DNA of 38,270 bases from Peptococcaceae bacterium BRH_c4a (GCA_000961585.1 LADN01000021.1:1-38270), one strand, 5' to 3'; positions 24,301-32,942 are shown, counted from the stretch's first letter. Translations and numbers: made by a program. The notes: generated by a model from the sequence alone, not told the origin.

Positions 24301-24655
24301 AAGCGACCCTCAAGAGACCCCACAGCGACATGCAGTGAGGGGGAGTGATTTAAGTCCGTGCGGAATGTACCGGAGGCTGCTACTGTCTCTTAACGACCGA
24401 GCCTACGAATTTGGAGGTTAGATGTTGGAAGTCGGAAGTCGGAAGTCGGATTAAGCTAGAAATGGCTCTGAGGTCATTTCCTACAAGTTTTCTAACCTCT
24501 AACCTCTGGCCTCCCACCTCCAAAATGGTCGGCATTCCGTTGGCGACCGAGCTTAGAGACAGTTGCAGCAGGAGGTAATGCAGGCCGGACTTAAATCGCT
24601 CCACCTACCCATTAGCGACCATGCAGCGACCCTCAAGTGACCCCAAAGATGTCTG
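24211..24655. repeat. Modular structured repeat, copy 2 with replaced hairpin head
   Basis: Starts with the ACGCCC-TGAC-GGGCGT hairpin, then GCCGTCT-TGC-AGACGGC, heptads, iterons AGCGACCCTCA, AGAGACCCCAC, AGCGACATGCA, the long stem, and 3' iterons AGCGACCATGC, AGCGACCCTCA, AGTGACCCCAA. The distal head of the stem (about 24407-24525) is not the usual GCCGGCTGCAGG module. It is replaced by two 7-bp-period arrays that can pair with each other (TTTGGAGG..GTTAGA with TCTAACC..CCTCCAAA). The lower stem is intact. Confidence 0.85.
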
Positions 24656-24682
24656 GATTGCGAGGCATCGGGGCCTGTCCCT

Positions 24683-24752
24683 CAACTTGTTAACTTATTG
24701 CTTGTTGGTTACGTCTTGTTATTTTTAGCTTATAGCTTACAGCTTAAAGCTT
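24683..24752. repeat. Ten-unit 7-bp-period tandem repeat
   Basis: Ten consecutive heptads drifting from CAACTTG, TTAACTT and ATTGCTT to ATAGCTT, ACAGCTT and AAAGCTT; most end in CTT. The stop codon of the beta-propeller gene (24744-24746) lies inside it, so the last residues SKL are repeat-coded. Confidence 0.85.
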
Positions 24753-26903
24753 ACTGCCATTTTCAGGCAGCCCAATTGTTTTAATCTCTTTTAAATCCTC
24801 TATACCGCTCATTTTTACCGCACCTTCTGATATGGTATAAAAAACCTCGTTAATGTACGCCGCCCTCTTCACCGCATCATTTACCCAATATCCGGTTATA
24901 TCTTTCTTAGACGGATGCTCAATCCTACCCTTCAGGCTGATGCCTTCTGACGGAGAGATATTGAATACGTACATCCCCTGCCACTGCCTGTAACGGGGCA
25001 TAAACAACGCCTTGTCTTTTACGGGCCAGTTTTCCGGATAAGAAACCGGCAAAGCCATCAGATTCCTGTTCTTACTGAAAAGAAAGGCCTTGTGATTCCT
25101 TGAAACCTCGGAATCGGAATGAATCTTATCCACCACGTATTTAGAAACCTCCACCGGCTTGGAGGGATTGCTTACATCAAACAAAGCAATCTTTACACCC
25201 TGTTCCCTAACCGGAACCGGAGGAGCAATTACGGGCATCCGCCCGGGAACCGAAGTTTCCCCGGGAAGTGGCATTGGCATCGGCAGCGGGTCCGGCTGCA
25301 CCGGAACCTCTTTACCTATACCAATGATATGGTTTTCATCATACGGGTGTAAATAATCGGAATATCCGGGTATTTTTAATTCACCCAATACCTTGGGGCT
25401 GACAGGGTTTTTAAGGTCAATTACAAACAGGGGGTCAATCCTCCTGAAAGTTACCAGATAAACCCTTCCTCCCATAAACCTGGCCGAAAAAATTCTCTCT
25501 CCGGGGGCCAGGCCCTCCAGTTTACCCACCACATCCAGCTTTTCGTCCATAACATATATATTGTTTCGAGTTGCGGGCCGGTCAGTAAACAGCCACCCCT
25601 CCGAAGTAGTGGCCACCCTGAAGCAACCCCCTTCCTCATCCATGGAAAACTGGTTCAGCAGCCGGCCATTAACCTCTCCCCGGCACCTGTAATCAACGCT
25701 GCCATCCTTTACTGAAAATTTGTATATGACGGTTTTATTTCTCTCCCTGGCCACATCCCTGTTATATTTTTCCTGCATCTGCCTTATTTTTTCCTCCAGG
25801 ATCCCCGCCCCGGCATAGTCCAGCCCGCTTATGTAATTCTCCAGAATCTGATAGGCCCGCTGTACTTTCTCGTCAGGTCTGTCTGATGAAGCCGGGATGT
25901 TCCTTATCTGGTCGGCGGTATCCCCGTTCACCAGGGATGCCAGTCCCTCAATAAGTCTGTTGCCGATGAACAACATATCTGGCGCCTTGGGGCCGGTTAG
26001 ATACAGGTTTTCCGGGGAGGAGTAGACATTCTGGGAAGCCCCGGTCAAAAAAGTTTTGCATAAAGCCTCCTGCCGGTCATCCTTTATGTTTATTGAAACT
26101 ATCATTGTATAAAGATAGGAGTAGTCGGGATGGTCAAAATACTGTATTTCCTCCGGCTGGATAACCCTGGTCCGGTCATTATCATTAAACACCGGAAGAT
26201 TGATATTATCCCCCTCCCCCTTATCCCCCCCGTTTAGAACAACAGGCATATTGAGCACAAGATAGATGCAGTCGCCAATCATCCTGGAGCTAACGTAACC
26301 CCCTTCCCAGGCCAGAGTCCTCACCAGGGACGGACTGGCCCTGTCAGTAATGTCATAAACAGCCGCCATCATCCCCGGGGCGCCGGATCTGTCACTTATG
26401 ACAACGATCCTGCTGCCATTGAGGAATAATCCGGAAATATACCCCTTAATTTTAACGGTGGATAAAAGCCTGGCCTGTTCAGCCGGGTAGGCCTCCAGTA
26501 TGTGCAACTGATTGGCCGAGGCTATGTACATATATTTCCCGTCATTTTTTATTATGTCAGCCTCATCAACCCCCTCAACCTGAACATTGGTTGCGGAGTA
26601 CGCATCACCCGGCGAATCCTGCACGCGGGAGGCAGCGGACTTTTCATTCTTCATTTCCTTGACCGCAGCCGGCGCCCCCGAAACGGCATTCATCACCATC
26701 ATGTCGGCAGAGGCCCTGCCTGTTAAAAATACACCATATCCATGAGCCAGCTGGATATTCTCTCTGACATATTCGGCCAGGTGCTGTCTGCTGGTAAATC
26801 TTCCGGGCTCCTGGGCCACCGACTGCCGGGGGTAAAAATACTGCCCAATGATTACCGCGGCGGCCGCCAACAATATAACGGGGAAAACACTTCGTCTCAT
26901 CAT
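24744..26903 (-). CDS. Secreted/anchored beta-propeller-domain protein (Beta_propel family)
   Basis: 719 residues. An N-terminal signal or anchor helix (VFPVILLAAAAVIIGQYF) exports it. The family hallmark YSATNVQVEGVDEADIIKNDG is at about 105-125, followed by propeller strands (YMYIASANQLHILEAYP, RIVVISDRSGA, NIYVMDEKLDVVG, GRVYLVTFRRIDPLFVIDL). A Pro-rich loop (PDPLPMPMPLPGE) lies near 545. Homologues (COG4880) occur in clostridia and archaea and are of unknown function, probably outside the membrane. The ATG pair at 26903 follows AGGAGCAGGGG. It is a monocistronic-looking gene, divergent from the 54-residue gene. Confidence 0.85.
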   Translation of the reverse strand: MMRRSVFPVILLAAAAVIIGQYFYPRQSVAQEPGRFTSRQHLAEYVRENIQLAHGYGVFLTGRASADMMVMNAVSGAPAAVKEMKNEKSAASRVQDSPGDAYSATNVQVEGVDEADIIKNDGKYMYIASANQLHILEAYPAEQARLLSTVKIKGYISGLFLNGSRIVVISDRSGAPGMMAAVYDITDRASPSLVRTLAWEGGYVSSRMIGDCIYLVLNMPVVLNGGDKGEGDNINLPVFNDNDRTRVIQPEEIQYFDHPDYSYLYTMIVSINIKDDRQEALCKTFLTGASQNVYSSPENLYLTGPKAPDMLFIGNRLIEGLASLVNGDTADQIRNIPASSDRPDEKVQRAYQILENYISGLDYAGAGILEEKIRQMQEKYNRDVARERNKTVIYKFSVKDGSVDYRCRGEVNGRLLNQFSMDEEGGCFRVATTSEGWLFTDRPATRNNIYVMDEKLDVVGKLEGLAPGERIFSARFMGGRVYLVTFRRIDPLFVIDLKNPVSPKVLGELKIPGYSDYLHPYDENHIIGIGKEVPVQPDPLPMPMPLPGETSVPGRMPVIAPPVPVREQGVKIALFDVSNPSKPVEVSKYVVDKIHSDSEVSRNHKAFLFSKNRNLMALPVSYPENWPVKDKALFMPRYRQWQGMYVFNISPSEGISLKGRIEHPSKKDITGYWVNDAVKRAAYINEVFYTISEGAVKMSGIEDLKEIKTIGLPENGSKL

Positions 26904-27157
26904 GCCCCTGCTCCTTTCAATACTGCTTTACCCTTTATACCTATTGACGAAGGAAAAGGTCCGGCGGTTCGGGTGAAAAGAAAAAAAGACAGCAATCTTG
27001 TGAAACTTTCGCCTAGCCCGGCGGCTGCATTCACTTCATGTGAAACCGTAGACATTTACTTTAAGCAATTCAACAAAAATCAATTTATCTTTTATCCCGG
27101 TGGGAGTACGATGATATCAGGTAATAAGTATTTATCCATTTTAAGGAGATGTCGGGT
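26904..27157. other. Intergenic region, no gene seen
   Basis: Divergent region between the beta-propeller gene and the small gene at 27158. It holds the ribosome sites of both. I see no convincing promoter hexamers, riboswitch or repeat. Confidence 0.5.
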
Positions 27158-27322
27158 ATGGTAACAAAGTTCAAGAATTGGTTTGAAAGACATTTTGAGG
27201 AGCCATTCTTCCGCGCAGAAATCAAGAAGGCTGAGATACTGTCGGAAAAAAGAAATGGCGGAATGATGGTGTCCCTGGCCGGTTCACTGAGCCGCAATTA
27301 CGACACCATGAAAAGCTGGTAG
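27158..27322 (+). CDS. 54-residue protein of unknown function
   Basis: Begins MVTKFKNWFERHFEEPFF and ends NYDTMKSW. AAGGAG lies ten bases before the ATG and two strong terminators follow the stop, so it is a well-bounded transcription unit and probably real. It is basic and amphipathic, with no signal peptide, Cys or known motif. Conserved small proteins of this type in spore formers are often sporulation-specific, but nothing here proves that. Confidence 0.6.
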   Translation: MVTKFKNWFERHFEEPFFRAEIKKAEILSEKRNGGMMVSLAGSLSRNYDTMKSW

Positions 27323-27328
27323 AATAAA

Positions 27329-27350
27329 AGACCCCCAGGAGGGTCTCCGG
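27329..27350 (+). terminator. Hairpin after the 54-residue gene
   Basis: AGACCC-CCAGGA-GGGTCT, seven bases after the stop codon. There is no T-tract, so it may be stabilising rather than a full terminator. Confidence 0.5.
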
Positions 27351-27362
27351 CATATAGATGGC

Positions 27363-27407
27363 AAACACCGGCAAGAACGGAAAAACGGCGTTCTTGTCGG
27401 TGTTTTT
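27363..27407. terminator. Strong intrinsic terminator
   Basis: AAACACCGGCAAGAACG pairs with CGTTCTTGTCGGTGTTT with a single mismatch across about nine bases and ends in a T-run. The A-run on the other side would let it act on both strands. Confidence 0.85.
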
Positions 27408-27541
27408 CATATGCCTTGGCCAACTTCCGCCTCCTGTCTCCTAACGGCTGTTTTCCAGAGACCTTTTTCCTATTTTTTCGGCTCACCCCCCTTAAAAAAA
27501 ATAGCCTGGCGTATATAAGAGTTAAAGGAGGGTGATCTAAA

Positions 27542-28456
27542 GTGTCAAAAAAATTCATATCCCTATTAATGGTTACCTGTCTTCTGTTTCTGACGGTTCC
27601 GGCTGCGGTGGCAACACCCAATGAAAAGAATGAGCCCGGATGGCAGCAGAACAACAACCAGGACAGGCCTGACGAGCAGTTACAAGAGAATGAAGAGGAG
27701 GAAACGGTAACAGGATCAGTTTACGGCAAAATTAACAAAGGAAAACACCTGGGCATACCGAATGCTCTTTTACATGTCAAAAACCCCCGCGCCAGAGCGG
27801 TGCTGCAGGCTGTTCTGGATGGCAAAAGCGTATCTGAGGCGGTATATACCTTTAAAAACGATGTGGACTCCGGTATCGAACCGGAGGATGTGGAAATTGT
27901 CACCAACGAGATCGATGCGAAATTAACCGGGGATAATTCCACAGACAATCAGACCATAGCAATTACCTATAAACTCATGGCCCAAATACACGTGAAAAAG
28001 GGAAAGATGTCCGAAGCCGTCAGGTTCATGGAAAGATCCATCATTAAAAATCCTGCAGACGATGATACATTTAGAGAGCTTGACCGCATACACGCAAAGC
28101 AAAATAATATGTCGGTAAAGGTTTATGTCAACGGAAAAGCCCCTAAGTTCGACGTACCCCCCAGGATAGTGAACGGCAGAACTATGGTTCCAGTCCGATT
28201 CGTAGCCGAAGGTCTGAACGCCAATGTGGATTACAACGCTGAAACAGATACGGTGACTGTAACCGGTCCCGGCATGTCGGTGGAAATGAAAATAAACAGC
28301 ACTACGGCAGTGGTAAACGGAGAAGAGGTGCAACTCGACGTCCCTGCCACCATTGACAGCGGAAGGACCATGGTGCCCCTGCGGTTCATAAGTGAGGGGT
28401 TCAAGTGCAAGGTCAACTTCTACGGTGAGAGCAACCTTGTAAGCGTTAACAAATAG
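27542..28456 (+). CDS. Secreted protein with copper-amine-oxidase N-terminal-like domains
   Basis: 304 residues. A signal peptide (about 1-24, FISLLMVTCLLFLTVPAAVA) is followed by a Gln/Asn/Glu-rich low-complexity stretch, a helical TPR-like part (about 90-190) and two copies of the copper-amine-oxidase-N module: VYVNGKAPKFDVPPRIVNG with RTMVPVRFVAEGL, and INSTTAVVNGEEVQLDVPA with RTMVPLRFISEGF. These modules are common on the surface of clostridia and are not amine oxidases by themselves; wall binding is the usual guess. The start is GTG at 27542 after AAAGGAGGGTGAT. A terminator built from a fragment of the modular repeat follows the stop. Confidence 0.85.
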   Translation: MSKKFISLLMVTCLLFLTVPAAVATPNEKNEPGWQQNNNQDRPDEQLQENEEEETVTGSVYGKINKGKHLGIPNALLHVKNPRARAVLQAVLDGKSVSEAVYTFKNDVDSGIEPEDVEIVTNEIDAKLTGDNSTDNQTIAITYKLMAQIHVKKGKMSEAVRFMERSIIKNPADDDTFRELDRIHAKQNNMSVKVYVNGKAPKFDVPPRIVNGRTMVPVRFVAEGLNANVDYNAETDTVTVTGPGMSVEMKINSTTAVVNGEEVQLDVPATIDSGRTMVPLRFISEGFKCKVNFYGESNLVSVNK

Positions 28457-28463
28457 CACCAGG

Positions 28464-28511
28464 TAAAATAACCGCCTTGCAGACGGCACCGCCGACAAGG
28501 CGGTTATTTTA
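28464..28511. terminator. Terminator made from an inverted fragment of the modular repeat
   Basis: TAAAATAACCGCCTTG (28464-28479) pairs perfectly, 16 bp, with CAAGGCGGTTATTTTA (28496-28511). On the minus strand about 30 bases match the opening of the modular repeat (TAAAATAACCGCCTTG, then TCGGCGGTGCCGTCT). The terminator thus looks like two opposed repeat ends fused together. Confidence 0.85.
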
Positions 28512-28944
28512 TCGTTATGGTAAAATAACTCTGTTATAATTTTTTTAAAGACGGGGATTTCACCTTCAATAAAATCTGATATAATTAACCTGTTGGCTTT
28601 TAAATATTAGAAAGCATCCGTTGTCTGCAGGTCAGGTTTTATAAAGCTTTTTTCCATGGATGGAGGGGATTTTAAGTCTTTAATAACAGTTTTTCTAATT
28701 ATTATAAAAAGAAGCCCCTTTTATCCCGGAAGACACCGTCAAATTTTCGATAAAATAGCAAAAAACATTGTTCTTTCTGTAAACTTGACCTGTTTACCTC
28801 TCTGGCGCCAAATTTGCATATAGAATATTTTTAATGTTTTTTACCGGTAAAAAACATAAATTCCCTCCCGGTATGCGTCTGCGGTACTCTGGTCAGGTCC
28901 CGGGCGCGTCGCCGGATTAATGAGGACAACGAAAGGAGACAAAA
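28512..28944. other. 433-base gene-free region upstream of sdhC
   Basis: A/T-rich and without a supported gene. It contains the perfect palindrome at 28834-28857, a TTGACC at about 28787 and, near the right end, GAAAGGAGAC as the sdhC ribosome site. The length suggests a regulated promoter or a leader RNA. I could not fold it into any riboswitch I know. Confidence 0.5.
28834..28857. promoter_or_regulatory. Perfect 24-bp palindrome, candidate operator of sdhCAB
   Basis: ATGTTTTTTACC followed by its exact reverse complement GGTAAAAAACAT, about 87 bases before the sdhC start. A perfect dyad of two 12-base arms with a central CCGG suggests a homodimeric repressor or activator site. It does not match the usual Rex or Fnr boxes. 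It could also fold as a hairpin in the leader RNA. Confidence 0.55.
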
Positions 28945-29577
28945 ATGCTTGCACAAAAAATCTTAACCAGAAACCCAAAAGCCGAACTGTACTATGACCT
29001 GGTTGAGCTTCTGACCGGGGTGACGCTGGTGGGTTTCCTATGGACACACATGCTTTTTGTGGCCACCATCCTTCTGGGGAAAAACACGTTTAATTCCCTG
29101 TCCCAGGCCCTGGACGACTATTATCTGTCATACGTAGGCATACCCTTTATTATCCTGGTATTTATGATGCATATCCTTACGGCCGGCCGCAGGCTGCCAA
29201 CCCGCTACCAGGAACAGCAAATAATCTGGAGACACGCCAAAATGCTTGAGGGCGCCGATACCTGGGTCTGGGTTTTCCAGGTAATAACGGGGGCTGCAAT
29301 ATTTGCCCTGGGAAGTATCCATATGTGGGTTGTAATATCAGGCTGGCCCATCTCCGCAATGACCAGTGCGGAGCGCATGCAGGCCTTCTGGTGGTTTTAT
29401 CTGGTTCTTCTTATACTGGGTGAATATCACGCCGGTTTCGGTATCTATCGCCAGTTTGTAAAGTGGGGCTGGTTCCCCAGAAAGCCTCTGGGCTATATTT
29501 CCAAGGTCATCACCGCAATTATTCTGACACTGGGTCTGGCTGCCCTGTGGGTATTTCTTAAGCTGGGAGGTGCCTGA
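28945..29577 (+). CDS. sdhC: Succinate dehydrogenase/fumarate reductase cytochrome b subunit
   Basis: 210 residues with five membrane helices, the diheme type B anchor seen in Bacillus and Wolinella. Candidate heme or quinone-site His are in LWTHMLF, FMMHILTAGR, WRHAKM, GSIHMWVV and GEYHAGFG. It binds the A and B subunits to the membrane and exchanges electrons with menaquinone. GAAAGGAGAC precedes the ATG. The stop overlaps the sdhA start (TGATG), so translation is coupled. Confidence 0.93.
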   Translation: MLAQKILTRNPKAELYYDLVELLTGVTLVGFLWTHMLFVATILLGKNTFNSLSQALDDYYLSYVGIPFIILVFMMHILTAGRRLPTRYQEQQIIWRHAKMLEGADTWVWVFQVITGAAIFALGSIHMWVVISGWPISAMTSAERMQAFWWFYLVLLILGEYHAGFGIYRQFVKWGWFPRKPLGYISKVITAIILTLGLAALWVFLKLGGA

Positions 29578-31403
29578 TGAGTAACTATACTACCGTAATC
29601 ACCGATGTTTTGGTTGTCGGGGCCGGGCTTTCGGGGGAAAGGGCAGCCATAGAGGCGGCCTCCCAGGGCCTGGACGTTATAATTCTAAGCTTAGTGCCGC
29701 CCCGGCGCTCTCACAGCACCGCAGCCCAGGGGGGATGCCAGGCGTCTCTGGGCAATTGCGCCATGGGTAAAGGCGACAGCACTGACGTTCACTTTTCTGA
29801 TACCGTAAAGGGCTCTGACTGGGGATGCGACCAGGAAGTGGCCCGGATCTTTGTGGAGACCGTACCCAAGGCCATCCGCCAGATGGCCATGTGGGGTGTC
29901 CCCTGGAACAGGGTTGTGGCGGGTAAAAAGGTTCTTCCCGACGGACGGGAGATTGAAGACACCAAGGATAAAGAAGGGCTGATCACGGCCCGGGATTTCG
30001 GGGGGACCGCCAAGTGGCGCACCTGCTACACCTCCGATGGCGCCGGGCACACCATGCAGTATGCCGTGGACAGCATAGTGATCAAGATGGGTATAACGGT
30101 GCACGACCGCACCGAGGCCATTTCCATCATTCACGACGGGGAGACCTGCCTGGGAGTGGTAGCCAGGTGCCTCAAGACCGGAGAGCTGAGAATTTACCTG
30201 GCGAAATCCACCATTATAGCCACCGGAGGCTACGGAAGGCTTTACGGGGCATCAACCAACGCAATTATAAACGAGGGCGCCGGAATGTCCATAGCCCTTG
30301 ATACCGGACTTGTCCCCCTTGGCAACATGGAAGCGGTGCAGTTTCACCCCACCGGCATGGTTCCGGTATGGATACTGATTACCGAAGGGGCAAGGGGCGA
30401 CGGCGGTTACCTTCTGGATAAGAACATGCACCGCTTTATGCCGGATTATGAGCCCAAGAAAAAGGAGCTTGCTTCCCGGGACGTGGTGTCCCGCCGCATG
30501 ATCCAGCATATTCGCAAGGGTCTCGGAGTGGACAGCCCTTATGGCCCGCACCTCTGGCTGGATATCAGGCACCTGGGGGCAAAGCATATTAATATAAACC
30601 TTAGGGAAATAGCCAATATCTGCAAGAATTTCAACGGAATAGACCCGGTAGACAGCCTCATCCCGGTGCGCCCCACCCAACACTACAGCATGGGAGGGGT
30701 AAGGACCAACAAGGACGGCTATGCCTACGGTCTCAAAGGACTGTTCTCGGTGGGCGAGTCATCTTGCTGGGATCTGCACGGCTTTAACCGCCTGGGAGGA
30801 AATTCACTGGCCGAAACCATAGTCAGCGGCTGGGTGGTGGGTAAAAAAGTGGCGGAGTACACCCTGGGAGCAGAACTGAACTATCAGTACAGCCTGGTGC
30901 AGGACTTTGCAAAAAAACAGCAGGAGCGTATAGCCGGCCTTATTTCCGGCAAACAGGGCAAGGAGAATGTTTTCGCCATCAGGAAGGAAATGGAGCAAAC
31001 ACTGATGGATTATGTAGGCATATTCAGAAACGGCCCGGATCTTCAGACGGCAGTTGACAGGCTCAGGGAACTTCACCAGAGGGCTGGAAGAATCGGGCTT
31101 AAGACCAACGGGAAATGGGCCAGCCCTGAATTGACCGCCGCCCTGCGCTTGCCCGGAATGGTTCGGCTGGCACTGTGCATTTCCTATGGGGCGCTGACCA
31201 GGACGGAAAGCCGGGGCAGCCACGCCAGGGAAGACTATCCCAAGCGGGACGACGCCAACTGGCTGAAACGAACCCTGGCCTACTGGAAAGAGGGAAGTGA
31301 TTTGCCCCAGTTACAGTATGAGCCGGTAAAAATAACCGAACTTCCTCCGGGAGACCGCGGTTACGGTGAATCCTCCGCTTCCTCGGCGGAAGGGAAAAAA
31401 TAA
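29577..31403 (+). CDS. sdhA: Succinate dehydrogenase/fumarate reductase flavoprotein subunit
   Basis: 608 residues. Catalyses succinate-fumarate interconversion with covalently bound FAD. The N-terminal dinucleotide fold is VLVVGAGLSGERAA. The FAD-linking region is RSHSTAAQGG, with His44 or so as the attachment residue. Substrate-site motifs are HPTGMVPVW and DLHGFNRLGGNSLAETIVSG, with the catalytic Arg in the helical domain (RGDGGYLL region). The C-terminal tail (ESSASSAEGKK) is low complexity. The middle gene of sdhCAB; 17 bases separate it from sdhB. In a syntrophic propionate oxidiser this complex runs succinate to fumarate; in a respirer it can run in reverse. Sequence alone does not decide direction. 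Confidence 0.95.
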   Translation: MSNYTTVITDVLVVGAGLSGERAAIEAASQGLDVIILSLVPPRRSHSTAAQGGCQASLGNCAMGKGDSTDVHFSDTVKGSDWGCDQEVARIFVETVPKAIRQMAMWGVPWNRVVAGKKVLPDGREIEDTKDKEGLITARDFGGTAKWRTCYTSDGAGHTMQYAVDSIVIKMGITVHDRTEAISIIHDGETCLGVVARCLKTGELRIYLAKSTIIATGGYGRLYGASTNAIINEGAGMSIALDTGLVPLGNMEAVQFHPTGMVPVWILITEGARGDGGYLLDKNMHRFMPDYEPKKKELASRDVVSRRMIQHIRKGLGVDSPYGPHLWLDIRHLGAKHININLREIANICKNFNGIDPVDSLIPVRPTQHYSMGGVRTNKDGYAYGLKGLFSVGESSCWDLHGFNRLGGNSLAETIVSGWVVGKKVAEYTLGAELNYQYSLVQDFAKKQQERIAGLISGKQGKENVFAIRKEMEQTLMDYVGIFRNGPDLQTAVDRLRELHQRAGRIGLKTNGKWASPELTAALRLPGMVRLALCISYGALTRTESRGSHAREDYPKRDDANWLKRTLAYWKEGSDLPQLQYEPVKITELPPGDRGYGESSASSAEGKK

Positions 31404-31420
31404 ACTGACAGGAGGGCAAA

Positions 31421-32146
31421 ATGAGTATACAGCGGAAGTTCAGCATTTTCAGGTATAATCCCAACACGCCGGACGTAAAGCCCTTCATGCAGGAATACGT
31501 CATCGAGGAACCGCAGAGCATGACGATCTTTACGGCTCTAAACAAAATTCGCGAAGAGCAGGATCCTTCCCTGATGTTCGACTTTGTATGCCGGGCAGCC
31601 ATCTGCGGGTCATGCGCCATGGTTATCAACGGAAAGCCACGGCTGGCCTGTAAGACCTTAACCACGGACTTTTCGGGAACCATTACCCTGATGCCTCTCC
31701 CGGTATTCAAGCTGGTGGGTGACCTTTCAGTGGATACCGGTGCGTGGTTCAGGCATCTTTCACTAAAAACAAAAGCCTGGGTCCATACCGACAAGGAATT
31801 TGACCCCAACGCCGCGGAGGAGCGCATGGACAACGAAACCGCCCTCCTCATATACGAGGCCGAGCGCTGCATTGAATGCGGCTGCTGCATAGCCGGGTGT
31901 GTAACGGCTAATATCCGGGAAGATTTCCTGGGAGCTGCCGGAATCAACCGGGTGGCCCGCTTTATGGTGGACCCCAGGGATGAAAGATCGGGAAATGAAT
32001 ATTTCGAGGTTATCGGATCCGACGAGGGCGCTTTTGGCTGCATGGGACTCATGGCCTGTGACGACAACTGCCCAATGCAGTTGCCCCTCCAATTGCAGCT
32101 ATCCTTTGTGCGCAGAAAGATGCTGGCATTCGGACTTTCGAAATAA
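31421..32146 (+). CDS. sdhB: Succinate dehydrogenase/fumarate reductase iron-sulfur subunit
   Basis: 241 residues. Carries electrons between FAD and the heme subunit through three clusters. The [2Fe-2S] ligands are in CRAAICGSC and, 12 residues later, LACKT. The [4Fe-4S] ligands are in CIECGCCIAGC. The remaining Cys for the [3Fe-4S] cluster and the last ligand lie in GCMGLMACDDNCPM. The N-terminus (FSIFRYNPNTPDVKPFMQEY) is of the Wolinella FrdB type. GGAGGG precedes the ATG. The transcript probably ends at the strong hairpin at 32257-32297. Confidence 0.95.
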   Translation: MSIQRKFSIFRYNPNTPDVKPFMQEYVIEEPQSMTIFTALNKIREEQDPSLMFDFVCRAAICGSCAMVINGKPRLACKTLTTDFSGTITLMPLPVFKLVGDLSVDTGAWFRHLSLKTKAWVHTDKEFDPNAAEERMDNETALLIYEAERCIECGCCIAGCVTANIREDFLGAAGINRVARFMVDPRDERSGNEYFEVIGSDEGAFGCMGLMACDDNCPMQLPLQLQLSFVRRKMLAFGLSK

Positions 32147-32175
32147 ACACGCCAGCCCTCAGTGCTGGAAGTATA

Positions 32176-32210
32176 GAACACAGAACTCAGAACACAGAAT
32201 GTTGAAAGCC
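32176..32210. repeat. 7-bp-period tandem repeat after sdhB
   Basis: GAACACA GAACTCA GAACACA GAATGTT GAAAGCC, five heptads between the sdhB stop and its terminator. Confidence 0.8.
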
Positions 32211-32256
32211 AGCTTTACTGGCAATCTCAGGAAGACCATAATCATACAAAGCCTTT

Positions 32257-32297
32257 AACTGGAAAAGCTCCCCGCCATGCGGGGAGCTTTTCCAGTT
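32257..32297. terminator. Strong terminator of sdhCAB
   Basis: AACTGGAAAAGCTCCCC pairs perfectly over 17 bp with GGGGAGCTTTTCCAGTT around a 7-base loop. It lacks a clean T-run after the stem, but the inner TTTT and the stability make it a likely transcript end. Confidence 0.8.
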
Positions 32298-32658
32298 ACT
32301 TTATCGTAAGCTAAACCAGTTTAATTTACCCCATACAACTTGTGTGCCGTAAATATGCCTCATATCCCTGCCGAAGGAGAATACTGTTGGCTAGACAGGG
32401 AATTGAGTCGCAAGTCTCAACAGAATAAGCATTGTGTATGATTAAATCAATTCTCGGTTGCATTAAAATTATGTATATAAGTTTAACCAATCCCAGGATC
32501 GGAATTCTGAAAGCCGTCCCCCCGTCAGAGAGGGCGGAAACATCAGCTGGGATCTGAAGGCCATCTGGAATTTCAATCGTATATTCAGTAATATTATTGC
32601 TTTCCGGTAAATAGCATTAATTAAAATATATAATGCCGCCGGAAGGGGAGTAAACATT

Positions 32659-32829
32659 ATGTCCATTCAAAAAAGCAAAGAAAAAAATGAAAACCGGTCC
32701 GATGATGTTAATTTTAAGCAGATTATTAAAAAAGAACTTGTCAGGTGGTACTGCAACGCAATGTACTCAGGGAAAGTCAAGGCTACCAATCGATCTGACC
32801 GATCTGGCTGCTCGGTCAAAAAAGCTTAA
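32659..32829 (+). CDS. Possible 56-residue basic protein, unknown
   Basis: Begins MSIQKSKEKNENRSDD and ends GCSVKKA. GGAAGGGGAG is eight bases before the ATG, which is the main support. It is very Lys/Arg-rich, with one predicted helix (IIKKELVRWYCNAMY). A GGAGGG/CTCC hairpin follows the stop. It could be a degraded remnant rather than a gene. Confidence 0.4.
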   Translation: MSIQKSKEKNENRSDDVNFKQIIKKELVRWYCNAMYSGKVKATNRSDRSGCSVKKA

Positions 32830-32942
32830 AGGAGGGTTATACTCCTGACCCTTTAATTTTACCAGTTTAAAAAAATATGACTTAAAGCAACAGGTTTAGT
32901 TATCCTTTTGTCGAATGAATATTAATACCGGTTCATATAAAA

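Larger units (their letters stand above)
32147..32658. other. 512-base region without a supported gene
   Basis: Contains a 7-bp-period repeat (32176-32210) and the sdh terminator. The stretch about 32300-32640 shows no good open frame with a ribosome site on either strand and no structure I recognise, apart from a short GC-rich patch near 32510-32545 (GTCCCCCCGTCAGAGAGGGCGG). Confidence 0.4.

Noticed and set aside
28512-28944. Riboswitch or T-box leader before sdhC
   Set aside because: No conserved riboswitch core, specifier loop or antiterminator pair could be found by eye; only the palindrome stands out.
32469-32666. 65-residue minus-strand frame
   Set aside because: No ribosome site, no recognisable motif, and it overlaps the start of the better-supported plus-strand small frame.
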